A DNA stretch of 64,000 nucleotides, from positions 231,001 to 295,000 of the forward strand of contig CM072863.1 in assembly GCA_036937835.1 (NCBI GenBank), written 5' to 3'. Within the stretch, counting starts at the first letter, position 1; every line of letters starts with the position of its first letter. The DNA comes from Pampus argenteus. Its lineage: Eukaryota > Chordata > Actinopteri > Scombriformes > Stromateidae. Position numbers and translations under genes: made by a program. This document shows, one piece after another, positions 23,701 through 35,696 of the stretch. Under the pieces are notes generated by a model that saw nothing but the letters and a program-made list of their open reading frames with translations, did not search any database and was not told the origin of the DNA.

Positions 23701-24404
23701 AGTACCTGCAGCTCAGTCTGGAGGAGGTAACACAGATTTCCTACTAATACACTAATTACTACATTACCCATGATCCTCAGCTGCTATTGCTGTGGAGAAG
23801 CAGCCAGTCAGAAACACTGGAATCAGAAAATTTAAACGTCTCTCATGGTTACTGAATTGACAGAGAGGACTGGTAAGATGCCTGAATCATGTGACATAAA
23901 TTCTGTTATCAGAGCAGATACGCGTAGCCTCCATTTGCTTGGACCAATACGGTGGAAGTGCTGATGTATCGCAGCAACAGGCCAATGCGACCAATGTGGC
24001 CTCTATAAAGATGCTTATGATTTTCCCTGTAAATCACACCTGTACCTGCTTCTCTATCTGCACCTACAGGCCTTCTTCCTGGTCTATAGCCTGGGCTGCC
24101 TGTCTGTCTACCTGCAGCAGGTAACTGTCTGTCTGTCTGAAGATCGATTACATTATGATTTTTATTTTCATGTTGCGTTTAATAAAAACGTTGTATTATA
24201 TCTCTTTAAATGATGTCATCTATGACCTGTCCTGTGATTGGTAGGAGCCCCTGTCGGTCATCCAGCTGTGGCGTAGGTTACGGTCCCTGCGGCCGGACTT
24301 CGTCAGTTCGTATGCAGCCTATCATCACTGTCGCAGCAGGGGGTGGGTTCCTAAAGAAGGCAGCGGGGCCAAGTATGGCGTCGACCTCAGTGAGGCGCGC
24401 ACAG

Positions 24405-24435
<31 letters not shown>

Positions 24436-24556
24436 GGCTGTACTGTATTTCACGCAGGTCATCAGGTTTAAATGATTGACTTTACTTTTCTGTCTGTGTT
24501 CAGTGTTGTACAGGAAGGGCCCACCTTTCTACCATGCCAGGTAACACACACACAAC

Positions 24557-24599
<43 letters not shown>

Positions 24600-25431
24600 T
24601 TGTACTTGTATACTTGTGAGAACCCACACAGTCATTACAGATTCTCTAAAATACTGACAAAAACTCCTCAGTGACCGACCACAATTTATTATAAAACATT
24701 TCCAAATTTTTCCAGTCTCTTGTCCTCAGTCTCATAGTATCGTCCCCTCTCTCTTTCCATAGTTATTCGGTGGTGGTAGAGCGGGTTGATGGTGTGTTCA
24801 GGGGCTCGGCATTGCGTCCGTTTTCATGGCGTTCTCTGGCAGCTCTCAGCAGGATCACTGCCAATGTCTCCAAGGTTACGAGGACCTATCACATCCTATT
24901 CTGGTCTGTATTTGATTCTGGGGGTTTACTCTTGCTGTATTTCTCTCTCTGTCTGTGTGTGTGTGTGTGTGTGTGTGTTTGTTTACAGGAGCTGATGTTG
25001 TGTTTCATCATCTATCCTGGCGACCTATCAGAAGCTGAGCTGGATTCACCTGTGTGTCTGGGCAGACTGAAAGTTCAGGTGAGACATACTGTAGTACCAG
25101 CAGGCAGCAGCTGGGTAGAAAACCTTTCAGAAGCTGCTATTGTAGGTACTGTAAATGTTTCAGCTATTCACAGGAAGTCAACGTGAATGCAGTTTGATTT
25201 TAACCATGTTATCGATAGTGTTTTTTAAAATAAAATTCTAATAATCAAATAATACAATTAGTTTTTAACAGAACCCTTTACTTTAGGTATTTGATTTAGT
25301 AAAGTGGGATCGGAGGAGGATGTTGTTATTGAATCAGATGTAAGCTGTGATTGTGTTTTCTCTCTCAACAGGAGATCATAGTCAACAGGTGGGTGTCCTC
25401 CAGAGAACGAGCGGAGCAGGATGACATCTGA
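19097..25431 (+). CDS. tsen2: tRNA-splicing endonuclease catalytic subunit Sen2
   Basis: Twelve exons: 19097-19249, 19956-20022, 20096-20135, 20230-20490, 22132-22237, 23652-23726, 24070-24120, 24245-24389, 24504-24540, 24763-24874, 24989-25078 and 25372-25431 (1197 nt, 398 aa; human 465). TSEN2 cuts the 5' splice site of intron-containing pre-tRNAs within the TSEN complex in the nucleus. The N-terminus (MQAEFRAPRRRPRV) and GFFGKGVLSRARPD match the family. The nuclease fold holds the expected catalytic triad with correct spacing: Y302 and H310 (MLYRKGPPFYHASYS) and K349 (NVSK at the end of exon 10). The ending WVSSRERAEQDDI is nearly the human one. The acidic middle (exons 4-5) is short and poorly conserved, which explains the shorter length. 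A poly(A) signal AATAAA lies at 25638-25643. Introns carry LINE pieces and CA repeats. Confidence 0.95.
20625..21190 (-). mobile_element. LINE 3' end, copy B (RT C-terminus)
   Basis: It lies in tsen2 intron 4, antisense to the gene. Bases 20838-21161 encode an open C-terminal LINE polymerase segment beginning MASLHWLPVKSRIEFKILLL and ending FKSRLKTFLFDKAYS. The 3' UTR follows, with an internal GATA array at 20741-20780. It is the most intact coding tail of the four related copies in the window. Confidence 0.85.
21190..22131. other. Right part of tsen2 intron 4
   Basis: AT-rich intron sequence with a (GTT)n run at 21567-21594. Nothing else is recognised. Confidence 0.4.
23015..23340 (-). mobile_element. 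Possible LINE/SINE 3' tail
   Basis: The text ACTTTATTTATCCCACAACG is typical, in antisense, of the 3' tail of teleost L2-like elements. No coding part is attached. It lies in tsen2 intron 5. Confidence 0.4.
24404..24434. repeat. (CA)n microsatellite, tsen2 intron 8
   Basis: About 13 CA units starting about 15 bases after the exon 8 donor at 24390. Confidence 0.9.
24541..24600. repeat. (CA)n microsatellite, tsen2 intron 9
   Basis: A CA array starts almost at the exon 9 donor (GTAACACACACA), so the 5' splice site is embedded in the array. A matching (GT)n run at 24955-24979 lies just upstream of the exon 11 acceptor. The complementary arrays could pair in the pre-mRNA across exon 10. Confidence 0.8.
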
Positions 25432-26404
25432 TTGGCCAATTTTCAGAAAGCGATGATGTCACAAAGAGACAGATGATGTCAGAGGTGCAGCAGTGAGGTG
25501 AAAGGAGATGACAGCATGGTGTCTGAAGAGACTGAATCTGACTGTTTAAAGATCTATAAAAATCCTCATCTTGGAATAATAATACTGTGTCTAATGTTTT
25601 TTTATGTTTATGCTCTGCACGTGAAATGATCACAGATAATAAATAAGTAAAAGCTCTTTGTTGAGTTTTGTTTACATTCAGTGTTTTCTTTATAAAACAT
25701 TTGTCATTTTAATTTTTTTCCATCCTGTATTGTTTACCAGTGAGCTGCTCTTCTTATTTTCTGTATCTGTGGACACGTGGTACAGACATATAGAGGTACA
25801 GAGTAGAGTAGAGCTGTGAGTCCTGCTTCAGTCTGGACTGATCATGTATTTATATTTTCTGCATTAAAACAGGCCTGCAGTGAATTCATTCATGTGTTTG
25901 CTACTTCTTGTGTTTATGGTGTCTTCTGACATTTTTAGTGATGAGCAGAATAATCCCTCATATTTTAATATGCGTTGAGGTTTTTAATCACATATTCTTC
26001 ATTATTATTATTATTACTACTATTATTATACATATGTACTTCTGCTCAACTTTACAAATACACAGTTATGCTGATTGTGATTATTGCTGTTATACATGCC
26101 TGCTTTTTATTTAGATGTATTTAAATAAGTTTAAATTGTCTTTTCTTTTTTGTCAGTTGTTACTCTTTGTAGTATATGTATTCAAGCAAATCATCAACAT
26201 CAAGCCAAATGGAAATGCATTATTATTATATTTTTATTATTTCTCAGTTGGTGCCAAAGTTACTGCTACAACTCTCATTACATTAAGATAAAGTAAATTG
26301 ACAGAAGAAATAATGCAGCAAGCTCAGTTTTCTCATTTTAGAACAATTTAACATCTAACATCAGCAGTGTCATCTGCAATTATACAAAGATTTTCTTTTT
26401 GTTT

Positions 26405-26880
26405 AAAGGAGAGGTTCACACTTTTTCTAAGCATCTCAAAACAACAGTCAGGTTTTCCTTGCTGTAATCATTGCTCCTGTCCATACTCGCTATTACAAGA
26501 TCTCAAGAATGCATTTAAAGTAGATGTGAATCTTCTCTGAGGCTTCATCAGTGTGAGTTAGTCATATCAAGTGGATATCTGACACATTTACAGTCTGTTT
26601 AGCATCAAATTCCCTCTTTGTGTTTCCCTGTTGAGCTGTGGTGGAAGTATAGGAACAAAAAGAGGGACTTTGGCTCTAAAAACACTGTAACGTTGAAACA
26701 TATCTACTGGATTTGAAGCTTCATATTAGCTTCACATAAACTTTAAATCCATGTTTGTGGGTTTAGTCTCCATCACTTCCATTGTAAGTGTATTATGAAG
26801 GGATCTAATGGTCAGTATGAACAGGAGGATGATTACAGCAACAAACACATGTTCACTGATCATTTACTGACTGTTTTAAC
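26405..26880 (+). mobile_element. Dispersed non-autonomous element, copy 1
   Basis: It begins AAAGGAGAGGTTCACACTTT, a start shared by many teleost MITE-like elements. Its middle (about 26510-26790) is almost identical to 55405-55682, and about 140 bases are repeated in reverse at about 28392-28545. No protein is encoded. I cannot assign the superfamily. Confidence 0.6.
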
Positions 26881-27029
26881 TCAAAGTTTTGTGAACCTGT
26901 CCTTGTGTTGATATTTGATGGCTCATTTCCTTCTTTTTTTCAATGTGAACCACTTCCAGCTGCAGTTTGTGTGTAAAGTTTGTTATATAATGAAAATGAT
27001 GAATGTTGTACTCAATAATAATAATAGTC

Positions 27030-27430
27030 AAGATCTCGCGATAGTTGACAGGTTGCGTGTTTACGCCATTGAGAGCCCGAGAGTCTAGGTAGGTCACGTC
27101 TGGCGGGTACCGACAAGGGAAACTGTTACCGGACAGAGCGACAGTTCTCTGGTTATTTAACCGCCGAGCCGCTGTGTATCCAGGTAAAACTCCTCTCTGC
27201 TGCCCGGTAGCAACATCAGCCCGATGCTGAGCCGGTAGACACCGGGACAGACGGCGGGAGGCCTGCTCCGCTCCGGCTACCTGCTAGCTTTTAGCTGTGG
27301 AGGCCTCAGGTGCTGCTCACCTGGAGTCAGGCCGGCTGAGGTCACAGCACCGGGCCGCCAGCCTTACCGGGCCACACCGGGGCCTCAGTTACTGGGGTTA
27401 AACGGTAACTGTCCGGTGTTTAGCTGTTTG
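27030..27430 (+). promoter_or_regulatory. CpG-dense promoter and non-coding exon 1 of rbm39
   Basis: The only strongly CpG-dense block of this region precedes the rbm39 coding exons. A non-coding first exon is inferred to end at 27183 (GTATCCAG|GTAAAACTCC). At 27034-27041 the sequence TCTCGCGA matches 8 of 10 bases of the TCTCGCGAGA motif known from CpG-island promoters and bound by BANP. The start site is inferred, not mapped. Confidence 0.55.
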
Positions 27431-28391
27431 GCTAAAGGCTACCTCCGAGCTGCGGTTCTCTGAATCAACAGTCAGGAACCAAATGAATGTTTTTCTGGCT
27501 GTAATCATCCCTTCATAATTCACTTATAGTGGAAGTGATGGGGACATCATCCACAACATATATTTACATTTATTTCAAGCTATTGTGCGTGTTGGGTATT
27601 TATGTATATATGTTTGCATAGTTTAAACATACAAGCACGCTAACAAATAATGCAGTTATTTAAAGCCACCTAAATAATGTTAAAATGACATGCTATACAT
27701 GCTACAACACAAAATAAACATGCAAAAACTAACATGACTACATAAAAGCAAACTAATAATACAGAATATATTTAACCACAATAGATATTTTTACTTTTTC
27801 CTCAACATCCTCAGTTAATTAAACCAACATGAAGTCTTGACTGTATTTATCGGTCCGTCTGCCAACTGGAAAACATTCATTGAAACTAAAACTTTCATAA
27901 AACCAGCATTATTTTCCTCATATAGATTTTCCCATGAAACACATCCCATTATTTAAATTTAAGCATATTTGACTCCATAATTGTTTTGTGCTTTATTTTC
28001 TTGGTATTTTTAAAGTTGCAGAATTTTCTTTAACTTGTTTAGGTTTATAATGAAATCACATAAATGTAACTGGGTGATCTATTCCTAGTCACCACCAATA
28101 AACAGAAAAACTCCAGATACTCTCTAAGGTAGCAAACCCAATTGTATTTTGGTAATTTCTCTATAGTCCTCTGTAAACCATGTCTCTGGTAAAGCAATAA
28201 CAAAAAAACACTCTGAGTTTGTCACAGTTAATATTAATTATATATTATAATAATTATATAAATATTAAGATTAAAACTAGAGCGTGTATTAGGAGGCATA
28301 AAAACACATAAGTCATTAAACCAGATTTCATTATAAAAACTACAGAGGTTAGAAGCATTAAATAATGAAGATTTAAATGAATGAAAAATAA

Positions 28392-28690
28392 ATGTTTTGT
28401 TCCTATACTTCCACCACAGCTCAACATGAAACACAAAGAGGGAATTTGATGCTAAACAGACTGTAAATGTGTCAGATATCCACTTGATATGACTAACTCA
28501 CACTGATGAAGCCTCAGAGAAGCTTCACATCTACTTTAAATGACTGTGTGGACACACTGTGGATTTTAACCTCCATCACTGACACTGAAAGCACATTTGA
28601 AGCAGATCTTTGAACAGCCAGTATGAACAAGAGCAATGATTACAGTCACTGTTCATATGGACACCTGACTGATGCTTTAAATGTGGATAA
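28392..28690 (-). mobile_element. Dispersed non-autonomous element, copy 2 (inverted)
   Basis: The reverse complement of the middle of copy 1 (26405-26880), starting at TTTTGTTCCTATACTTCCAC. It lies in rbm39 intron 1, so the two copies form an inverted pair around the promoter. Part of its right half differs from copy 1. Confidence 0.6.
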
Positions 28691-29157
28691 CACAGAAGAC
28701 TAAAGAAACCACATAATATTTATAAGTGTCCAAATTGATGTCTTGACCTACCAACAGTTTACCTTAATGTTTATTTTAAAAGCTGGATATTTGGCTTTTT
28801 ATTGCTTAATAAACAAAATAGTTTGTGATTAAGTTTCTGTCACTCTACTAATCATTGCAGATCTACTCTCTATACAGTAAACTACATCATATATAATGTT
28901 TATGGACACAATGTGTAAGCAGGTTTATATCCTTAACTTTCATCTACAGCTGCTTTACTGGATCAATAAGAATTATACAAAATATAGTTCACTGTATTCT
29001 GCAGAGAGCTGCAAGAATTAGTTGAGCAACCAAAGTATTTTCAGTGAAATGAACATCTTTGAGTTGTGGACAGAACAAGACTTTGGAGGACATCAGCTCC
29101 TGGGATATGACTCTGAACTCTAAAACCCACTGTGTGTGTTTACAGACTGCTAGCAGG

Positions 29158-32100
29158 ATGGCAGATGACCTGGACATCGAGGCGATGCTGGAGGCTCCGT
29201 ACAGGAAGGTGAGAGTCTGTTTGTCCTCAGAGATACCGAAACCATCAGCCAGACTCTACTGCTCCTCTTAGCTCACAACCAAATATAAATACACTGCTGA
29301 GTATGGAGCATCATCAGCAGTGAAAGCAACAATGTAGGTCTGTGCTATTATTTTCCACCTTAGTCTGACACAGTTATTAGTACGAAACCCTCCAAAAAAT
29401 ATACAGACACAAAAACTACAATCCAATAAGATTAATTATGTCTTAATACGACAAGCTCTGTCTCCTTCTTCCTCTCCTTTTGTTAGTCCTAATATATACT
29501 TTAAAGGAGCAGTGTTCAAATATTAAGGTTTATAAAATATGATTGAGATCGAGAGTGCCTTTGAATGAATGTGATCACCACAACACAAGGGTCAGAGATG
29601 AACTGTGGATGATCCAGAGTTGGTCAATCAGTCCATGTCAGCTGACCAGCCTCTATAGTCAGCTGACGGCCTCCTGAGGTTGACACACATTGGAAATCTC
29701 ATTTAAGGTTATGGCTGAGTATTCAACTAACTCAACTCAACTAAACTACAAGGTTGATCTCAACCCAGCCGGTCCAGGCAGATGCACCAACTAGAGTCCG
29801 GTTCTGCTCGAGGTTTCTTCCTGTTAAAGGGGAGTTTGTCCTCACTGCTGTCGCCAAGTGTTTTTTTGTCTCTGTTTTTTGTTAGGTCTCTAGACCTGCT
29901 CTGTGTAAAGTGTCATGAGATGAGCCTCCAGTGCACATACACTTAGAATAGACTTTACAGTGAAGGAGGAGACATACCAACAACACATTCACCAATACTC
30001 GACTTTTACATGAAGGAAAAGGAGGAGATGCGATTTTAAAGATACCGTCCATATCTACTCCTTCTACCTCATTAAATACTTTGTGAGGTCACAAATCATG
30101 ACTGTAGGTAGACAGTGTGAACACAGATGAATGTGAACGCATACGAACTTTCCTCCTTCAGGAGTTGAGTGAAAACATAGATTACATACATACATACATT
30201 ACGTACATCATTCTACACAGAAAGTAAAATGTCCAACTGAAAGAGCAAGAATAAAAACATATTTTTGAGTGACTTTAAAAAGATGAATGAAGTTTTTTAA
30301 CCATATCAGATGCATTATTATTTAAAGTAGAGTATTTTTTTCCATATCTGAACATTATCTCAAGGTCACTTTTATCATCTGCTGCCAAAACAACATCACA
30401 ATAAGAACAATTTAAGAAAGACAATAAATATGAACACGTGTGCAGTCACTGGCTTTAGATAATAAAATGATCTCTCTGTTAAAAGCTGCAGTCTAAACTA
30501 CAAACACATCAAGCATGCTTCGCTGCTGAATAAATAAGCTGACACAGTCGTTTACAAAATAAACAGAAAGGGCTGCGTGTGTGTGAGCAGTAGAGTCAGG
30601 CTGATGCTGATGCTGATGGTGATGATGATGATGATGCAGCGTTACTCTACAGACTGTTGTGAATAAATGCCCATCTATCTCTCTTTGTAGACTTGCCTAA
30701 CGATTTCTCACCTCTGCTCCCCTGAATGCCAGTGTGATCTGTCACAGACATGAAGGTAGTTAAAGTCCCATCATGCATTGTTGTACTGTGGTCACCATGG
30801 TAACATGACTGTGGTTCTGGGAGATGAACTCTCAGAGAGAGAGACAAGAAAGCATGGAGAGGCTAACTGATGATCACAGGAGGATCATGGGAAAGCAGTG
30901 TCACACTGCATCAGAGTTAGCCATTAGCTTAGCATAAAGTAGTAGTTTATGTACTGCTGGCACCATTCTGCATCCCAGATCTGAGCAGAATAGAGATTTA
31001 ACCGAGACTCTGAACTCTTCAGCGGCTAAAACTGATTAAACGTTTAATTTGTGAAGCAGCTCCTCATACAGTTGTCGTCTTGCACAGGTAAGGCAGTGTT
31101 TCAGGTATAGTGGAGGGTGTGTCCGGGGTTCTTCTGGGCTGAGTGTAGTGACTAAGCCTCCTGTCTGCTTCAGGGCCCTTCAGAGGAGTCCTGCCACAGA
31201 AGAAGAAGAGTGTGAGCCGGCCACCGGCCTGCAACCTGAGACTGACTGACTGATCCAGACTGACCTCTGACCCCCTCCCCCCCTCAGACAGAGCAGTCTG
31301 CTTCAATGTGACTCATTAAACTGTTTAAATCCCCCCCTCCTACCCACACACCCACCCACCCACACACACACACACACCCCAACACAACACAACATCCTCA
31401 TGCTGTTCTCTGTTGACCTGCATAGGACGACGCCAAGAACCCCGGTCCCAACGGGCAGGAGGAGCGCTACAAGAGGTACCTGTCTGTCTGCTGTCTGTGA
31501 GTCAGGTGCTGTATGTTATAGGCATGTGCTAGTGTGATGCTCATGGTGTGTTCTGATCGGTTGCTGTGTGTCCAGCAGGAAGAAGCGCAGCCGCAGTCGC
31601 AGCCATGACAGGAAGGGAAGTCACAGTCGAGAACAGAAGCACAGCCGAGAAAGATGGAGGACTCGCAGCCGAGAGCACCACCGCTGCCGCAGCAAGAGCC
31701 GGCAGAGGAGAGGACGCTACAGAGAGCATCATAAACAGTCAGTATTGTAATACTGCAGGTTACTTGTCTCTCTTTCTGCCTGTCTTACTCTGACCTGTCT
31801 CTCTCTGTCTAGTCATCGGCAGCCAAGGAGTAAGAGTCCTGTCAGGACGGAGAAAAGTCTGATTAGGTGAGATCTCCTTAAGTAAAAGTCAGGATGCGCT
31901 GCCTCTCATGTGTATTCTGCCTCTACAGTCTGTATGGAGGGTTACAGTCAGACAGGTAGTACATGTGTAGTAATGCTGTTGACTGTGCAGGCAGCCGATA
32001 GATAACCTGACTCCAGAGGAGCGGGATGCCAGGACCGTGTTCTGCATGCAGCTGGCAGCCAGGATCAGACCCAGAGACCTGGAGGACTTCTTCTCTGCTG

Positions 32101-32879
32101 TGGGAAAGGTAAATGCTGACACCTGCTGTTTCCACTGCAGAGAAACAAGCTGGTGGTGGTTTTGGGTGGCTGGTTGCCATCCGCTTACCACTGCTGTGTT
32201 TGCTCAACAGGTCCGGGATGTGAGGATGATCTCTGACAGGAACTCACACAGGTCAAAGGGCATTGCCTACATCGAGTTTGTGGAGGCCAACTCTGTCCCT
32301 CTGGCCATTGGGCTAACGGGGCAAAGGCTGCTGGGAGTTCCCATCATTGTGCAGGCCTCACAGGTACACACACACACACACCACCTGGGAGAAGCAGATG
32401 CATGCAGTTTTCAGTAACACTTAATTTTACTGCTGCTTTAATTTTTTTGATTTCAAAAAGAGTTAAGTTGGTTAGTTGGTGTGACGATGATTGATATTTG
32501 GGTTCATATGTTTATGATTTTCGCTTGGATTGTGAAAACCAAACCAAGTTTACCAATTTTTCCAATGAGAATAGATGTGAAAACACCCAGCCAATCAGAG
32601 TAGCTACTCATTTATAATGCAGCTTTTATGTAAATAAGCTTCAGAAACAGCCTGCTGGAGGACAGAGGATGTAGTATTTATAACTAAAATACCTGATGTT
32701 TTATTACATTTTCTGTGTGTCCAGGCAGAGAAGAACAGAGCAGCAGCAGCAGCAGCAGCCAACAACCTGCAGAAGGGAACATCTGGACCAATGAGGCTGT
32801 ACATCGGCTCTCTGCACTTTAACATCACAGAGGAGATGCTGAGAGGAATCTTTGAGCCATTTGGATGGGTGGGATGCGC

Positions 32880-32916
<37 letters not shown>

Positions 32917-35393
32917 CAGGTAAAATCATGCCTTGGTGTGTGTGTGTGACAGATTTTTTGTGTTTTACAGATCGAGAGCATCCAGCTGATGATGGACAGT
33001 GAGACGGGACACTCCAAAGGATATGGCTTCATCACAGTGAGTTCTTACTCACCTTCATCATCATCAGCAGCAGCTGATGAGCTTTAATGAACAGTTTTAA
33101 TTTAATTAATTAAAACATCAGCTTGTATTCTTCTGACTGACTAAAACCTCATTTGGGAACATTTGTCCTGTTCAGTCGATGCCATCGTTTTTTGTTAGCA
33201 GGTGAGATTTTGTCTTCCACCTGATTCTGAATGCTGCGATTACATCAGTTACCATGACATCAAACGCTACAACTGCTCCAAATCACAAGCATCTGTTGAT
33301 TTGGACATTTCATGTGGAAAAGTTGCGATAATTTAGCAAAATTGCAGCTCTTGGGGAGATTTCTTAAATTTGCATTTATTATTGTGATTTCCTGCAGAGA
33401 CTGAAAATGAACTGTTATTATAGATAAGATGGCGATGCGTCATCTCTCTGATGGACTCTGAACTGTCAGTTTGCAGATGCAGACTGTGCTAAGAAAGCTC
33501 TGGACCAGCTGAACGGCTTCGAGCTGGCTGGTCGGCCTATGAAGGTGGGTCATGTGACAGAGCGGGCCGACGCCTCCACCGCCTCGTCGTTCCTCGACAG
33601 CGACGAACTCGAATGCACCGGCATCGAACTCGGAACCACCGGGCGGCTGCAGCTCATGGCCCGACTCGCAGAGGGTGAGACCAGAATGGTTCTGGTTTTG
33701 GTTCTGGTTCTGGTTCTGACTCTGACTCTGGTTCTGACTCTGGTTCTGGTTCTGTGTTGTGAGCAGGTACTGGTCTGCAGATCCCTCCTGCAGCTCAGCA
33801 GGCTCTGCAGATGAGTGGAGCGATTGCTATAGGAGCCATGGCTGCTGTATCAGGTACACACACACACATACCATACACAAATACACACACACAGGTACAC
33901 ACTGTGAGAGACAGGTACTCACACACACACACACACACTGACAGGCACACACAGAAATACACATATACACACTGAGAGAGACAGGTACATGCACACACAT
34001 ACAAACAGGTACACACACAACAGACAACAGATGGTGTGCGTTTGTACCTGTCTGTGTGTGAGTGTGTACTTGAACATATATCCTCTGTGAGTGAAGATGC
34101 TCAACTCTGTAACACTGCTGTTTCCTCTAATGTGTGTGTGTTGCAGCTGCCATGAATCCAGCTCTCAACATGAACTCTCTGAATCTTCCCTCTCAGCCAC
34201 TCGCCACACACTGCTTCCAGCTGACCAACATGTTCACCAACAGGTAACACGTGTCTGCACGGATTAAAGTTCTCCATCACTTCACCCATTCACCAGCCAA
34301 AGGGATTGTTTACAGCATGAAATCTAAACACACTCTCTCTATCTCCATTTCAGATACAGTTGGCTATAGGCTACAATGGCACAATCTTTTATTTAGACTA
34401 AATAATTTTACACATTGTGCCATGTTCTAAGATTATCCACTATTAGTTCTTCATGTTTTAATGGATATGGATCGGATAACCTAATACCTGTCCTAGTAGA
34501 CTGTCCTAATGTTGCTATAATCCTGGACCTTCTTTTAGGCTACCAATGAAAGCCACTACCTGAAAATCATACATGTAATTTCTTGACAGTATACAGTAAC
34601 TATGTATAAAAACGAAACCATTGAAGACGATATTGTAGCCCAATTATTTATTAAAGATGAATTGAGAGGAATTAATCAAATTGGATGCACTCTCATTCAC
34701 ATTAAGCCTGGTGCACACGAGGATTTTAAAACCTTAAAAACCTGGGAGACCACATACACATAACGACAGATTTTACTGATTTTTAATATTTTAACCGTAA
34801 GAACGCACATACCAGACAATTTAGTCATGATGCAGGACCACACACTTGGTGTGTATACAAAACGAGTTCAGAGTAACAGTTCCAGGTACTCATATTCTTA
34901 TTTCACATGGCCTTGAAGATATTTGATCCGTCTGTGTTTCAGTGAGGATTTTCCTGGGTGGGAGACGGATATTCAGCATGATGTCATAGACGAGTGTAAC
35001 AAACATGGAGGAATCGTTCACATCTACATTGACAAGAACTCTGCCGAGGTACACCTGTCCTCTGACCTTTGCCTTGTCACACTGACCTCTGAGTCAGTCC
35101 TACTCTGACCTCTGACCTCTTCTTGTTGCCAGGGTAATGTGTATGTCAAGTGTCCATCGATCCCGGCAGCCATGGCTGCCGTCAACGCCCTCCATGGAAG
35201 ATATTTTGCTGGTAAGACTTCCTATCACATGATGCCACCTCCTGCGCTGTGGGCCAATCAGAACTCAGATGTATTACTTATGGTTTCAGGTCAGGTGATC
35301 ACGGCAGCGTTTGTCCCTCTACCCCTCTACCACCAGCTGTTCCCGGACTCCGCCACTGCCACACAGTTGCTGTCCCCACCCCCACGCCGATGA
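29158..35393 (+). CDS. rbm39: RNA-binding protein 39 (CAPER-alpha type splicing factor)
   Basis: Fourteen coding exons: 29158-29208, 31426-31475, 31576-31737, 31813-31866, 31991-32108, 32211-32363, 32725-32868, 32971-33036, 33470-33674, 33767-33853, 34147-34243, 34943-35048, 35133-35211 and 35290-35393 (1476 nt, 491 aa; human RBM39 530). The start MADDLDIEAMLEAPYRK is the family start. An Arg/Ser-rich region (about 30-105) is followed by RRM1 (about 117-195), RRM2 (about 215-290, MRLYIGSLHFNITEEM) and a C-terminal U2AF-homology RRM (about 380-485). The last keeps the R-x-F motif as GRYF. The protein acts in pre-mRNA splicing in the nucleus and binds U2AF65/SF1-type ligand motifs. Exon 4 (31576) has a NAGNAG acceptor, and residue 244 reads Trp where Arg is usual. 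Teleosts have two co-orthologues (rbm39a/b); I cannot tell which this is. RBM23 is less likely, because the C-terminal domain is full length. ATTAAA at 35632-35637 may be the poly(A) signal. Confidence 0.94.
29209..31425. other. rbm39 coding intron 1, 2.2 kb
   Basis: The intron contains a dispersed repeat piece at about 29757-29960 (CTCGAGGTTTCTTCCTGTTA, common in teleost genomes) and a short GAT-rich run at about 30598-30637. There is a C- and CA-rich stretch at 31330-31380 shortly before the exon at 31426. No further exon is supported. Confidence 0.45.
32880..32911. repeat. (CA)n microsatellite
   Basis: About 14 CA units, 12 bases after the donor of the exon that ends at 32868. Confidence 0.85.
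33686..33756 (+). repeat. GGTTCT/GACTCT hexamer minisatellite
   Basis: About eleven copies of TGGTTC/TGACTC hexamers fill nearly all of the 92-base intron between the exons ending at 33674 and starting at 33767. A frame reads through it, but splicing restores the conserved EGTGLQIPPAAQQ junction. Confidence 0.85.
33855..34030. repeat. CA-rich array in rbm39 intron
   Basis: Several imperfect ACAC and CAGGTACACAC units follow the donor at 33854. As in mkrn2os.2, the repeat contains copies of a CAG|GTACAC donor-like sequence. Confidence 0.7.
34244..34942. other. rbm39 intron between exons 34147-34243 and 34943-35048
   Basis: About 700 bases. A piece near 34706-34830 (AAGCCTGGTGCACACGAGGA) looks like the end of a DNA transposon, but I could not pair it with an opposite end. 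Nothing else is recognised. Confidence 0.3.
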
Positions 35394-35696
35394 CTCATGC
35401 AACACTGCCTTTGACTGGACATTACACTCTGCCCTCTTTTATATCCTCCTCTCCTATTAGTTGACACATATCTGTTTACTTCCTGGTTCCTGCTGTTAAT
35501 TTAATTGGTCTTTGTGGGAGTGGCCTCCAACCAGCCCCACCTGTTGTATTGTCCACAAGCTCTGTGAGCTGCAGACTGGCTGAAGATAGAGTCAGCTGAT
35601 TGGTCGATATTTAACTGTTTTCTAAGATTTGATTAAACTTTATTTTGAAGTCACACAGAGCTGCTGCCTCTTCTTCTGATGACAGGGAGTGTCAAA

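Noticed and set aside
31130..31215. Possible poison exon in rbm39 coding intron 1
   Set aside because: Acceptor-like CTTCAG and a following short open stretch were seen, but no clear donor or conservation evidence.
31568..31750. Separate small Arg/Ser-rich gene
   Set aside because: It is the RS-domain exon of rbm39 extended past its donor at 31738.
33795..34104. Cys/Val-rich minus-strand frames
   Set aside because: Translation of CA/GT repeats in an rbm39 intron.
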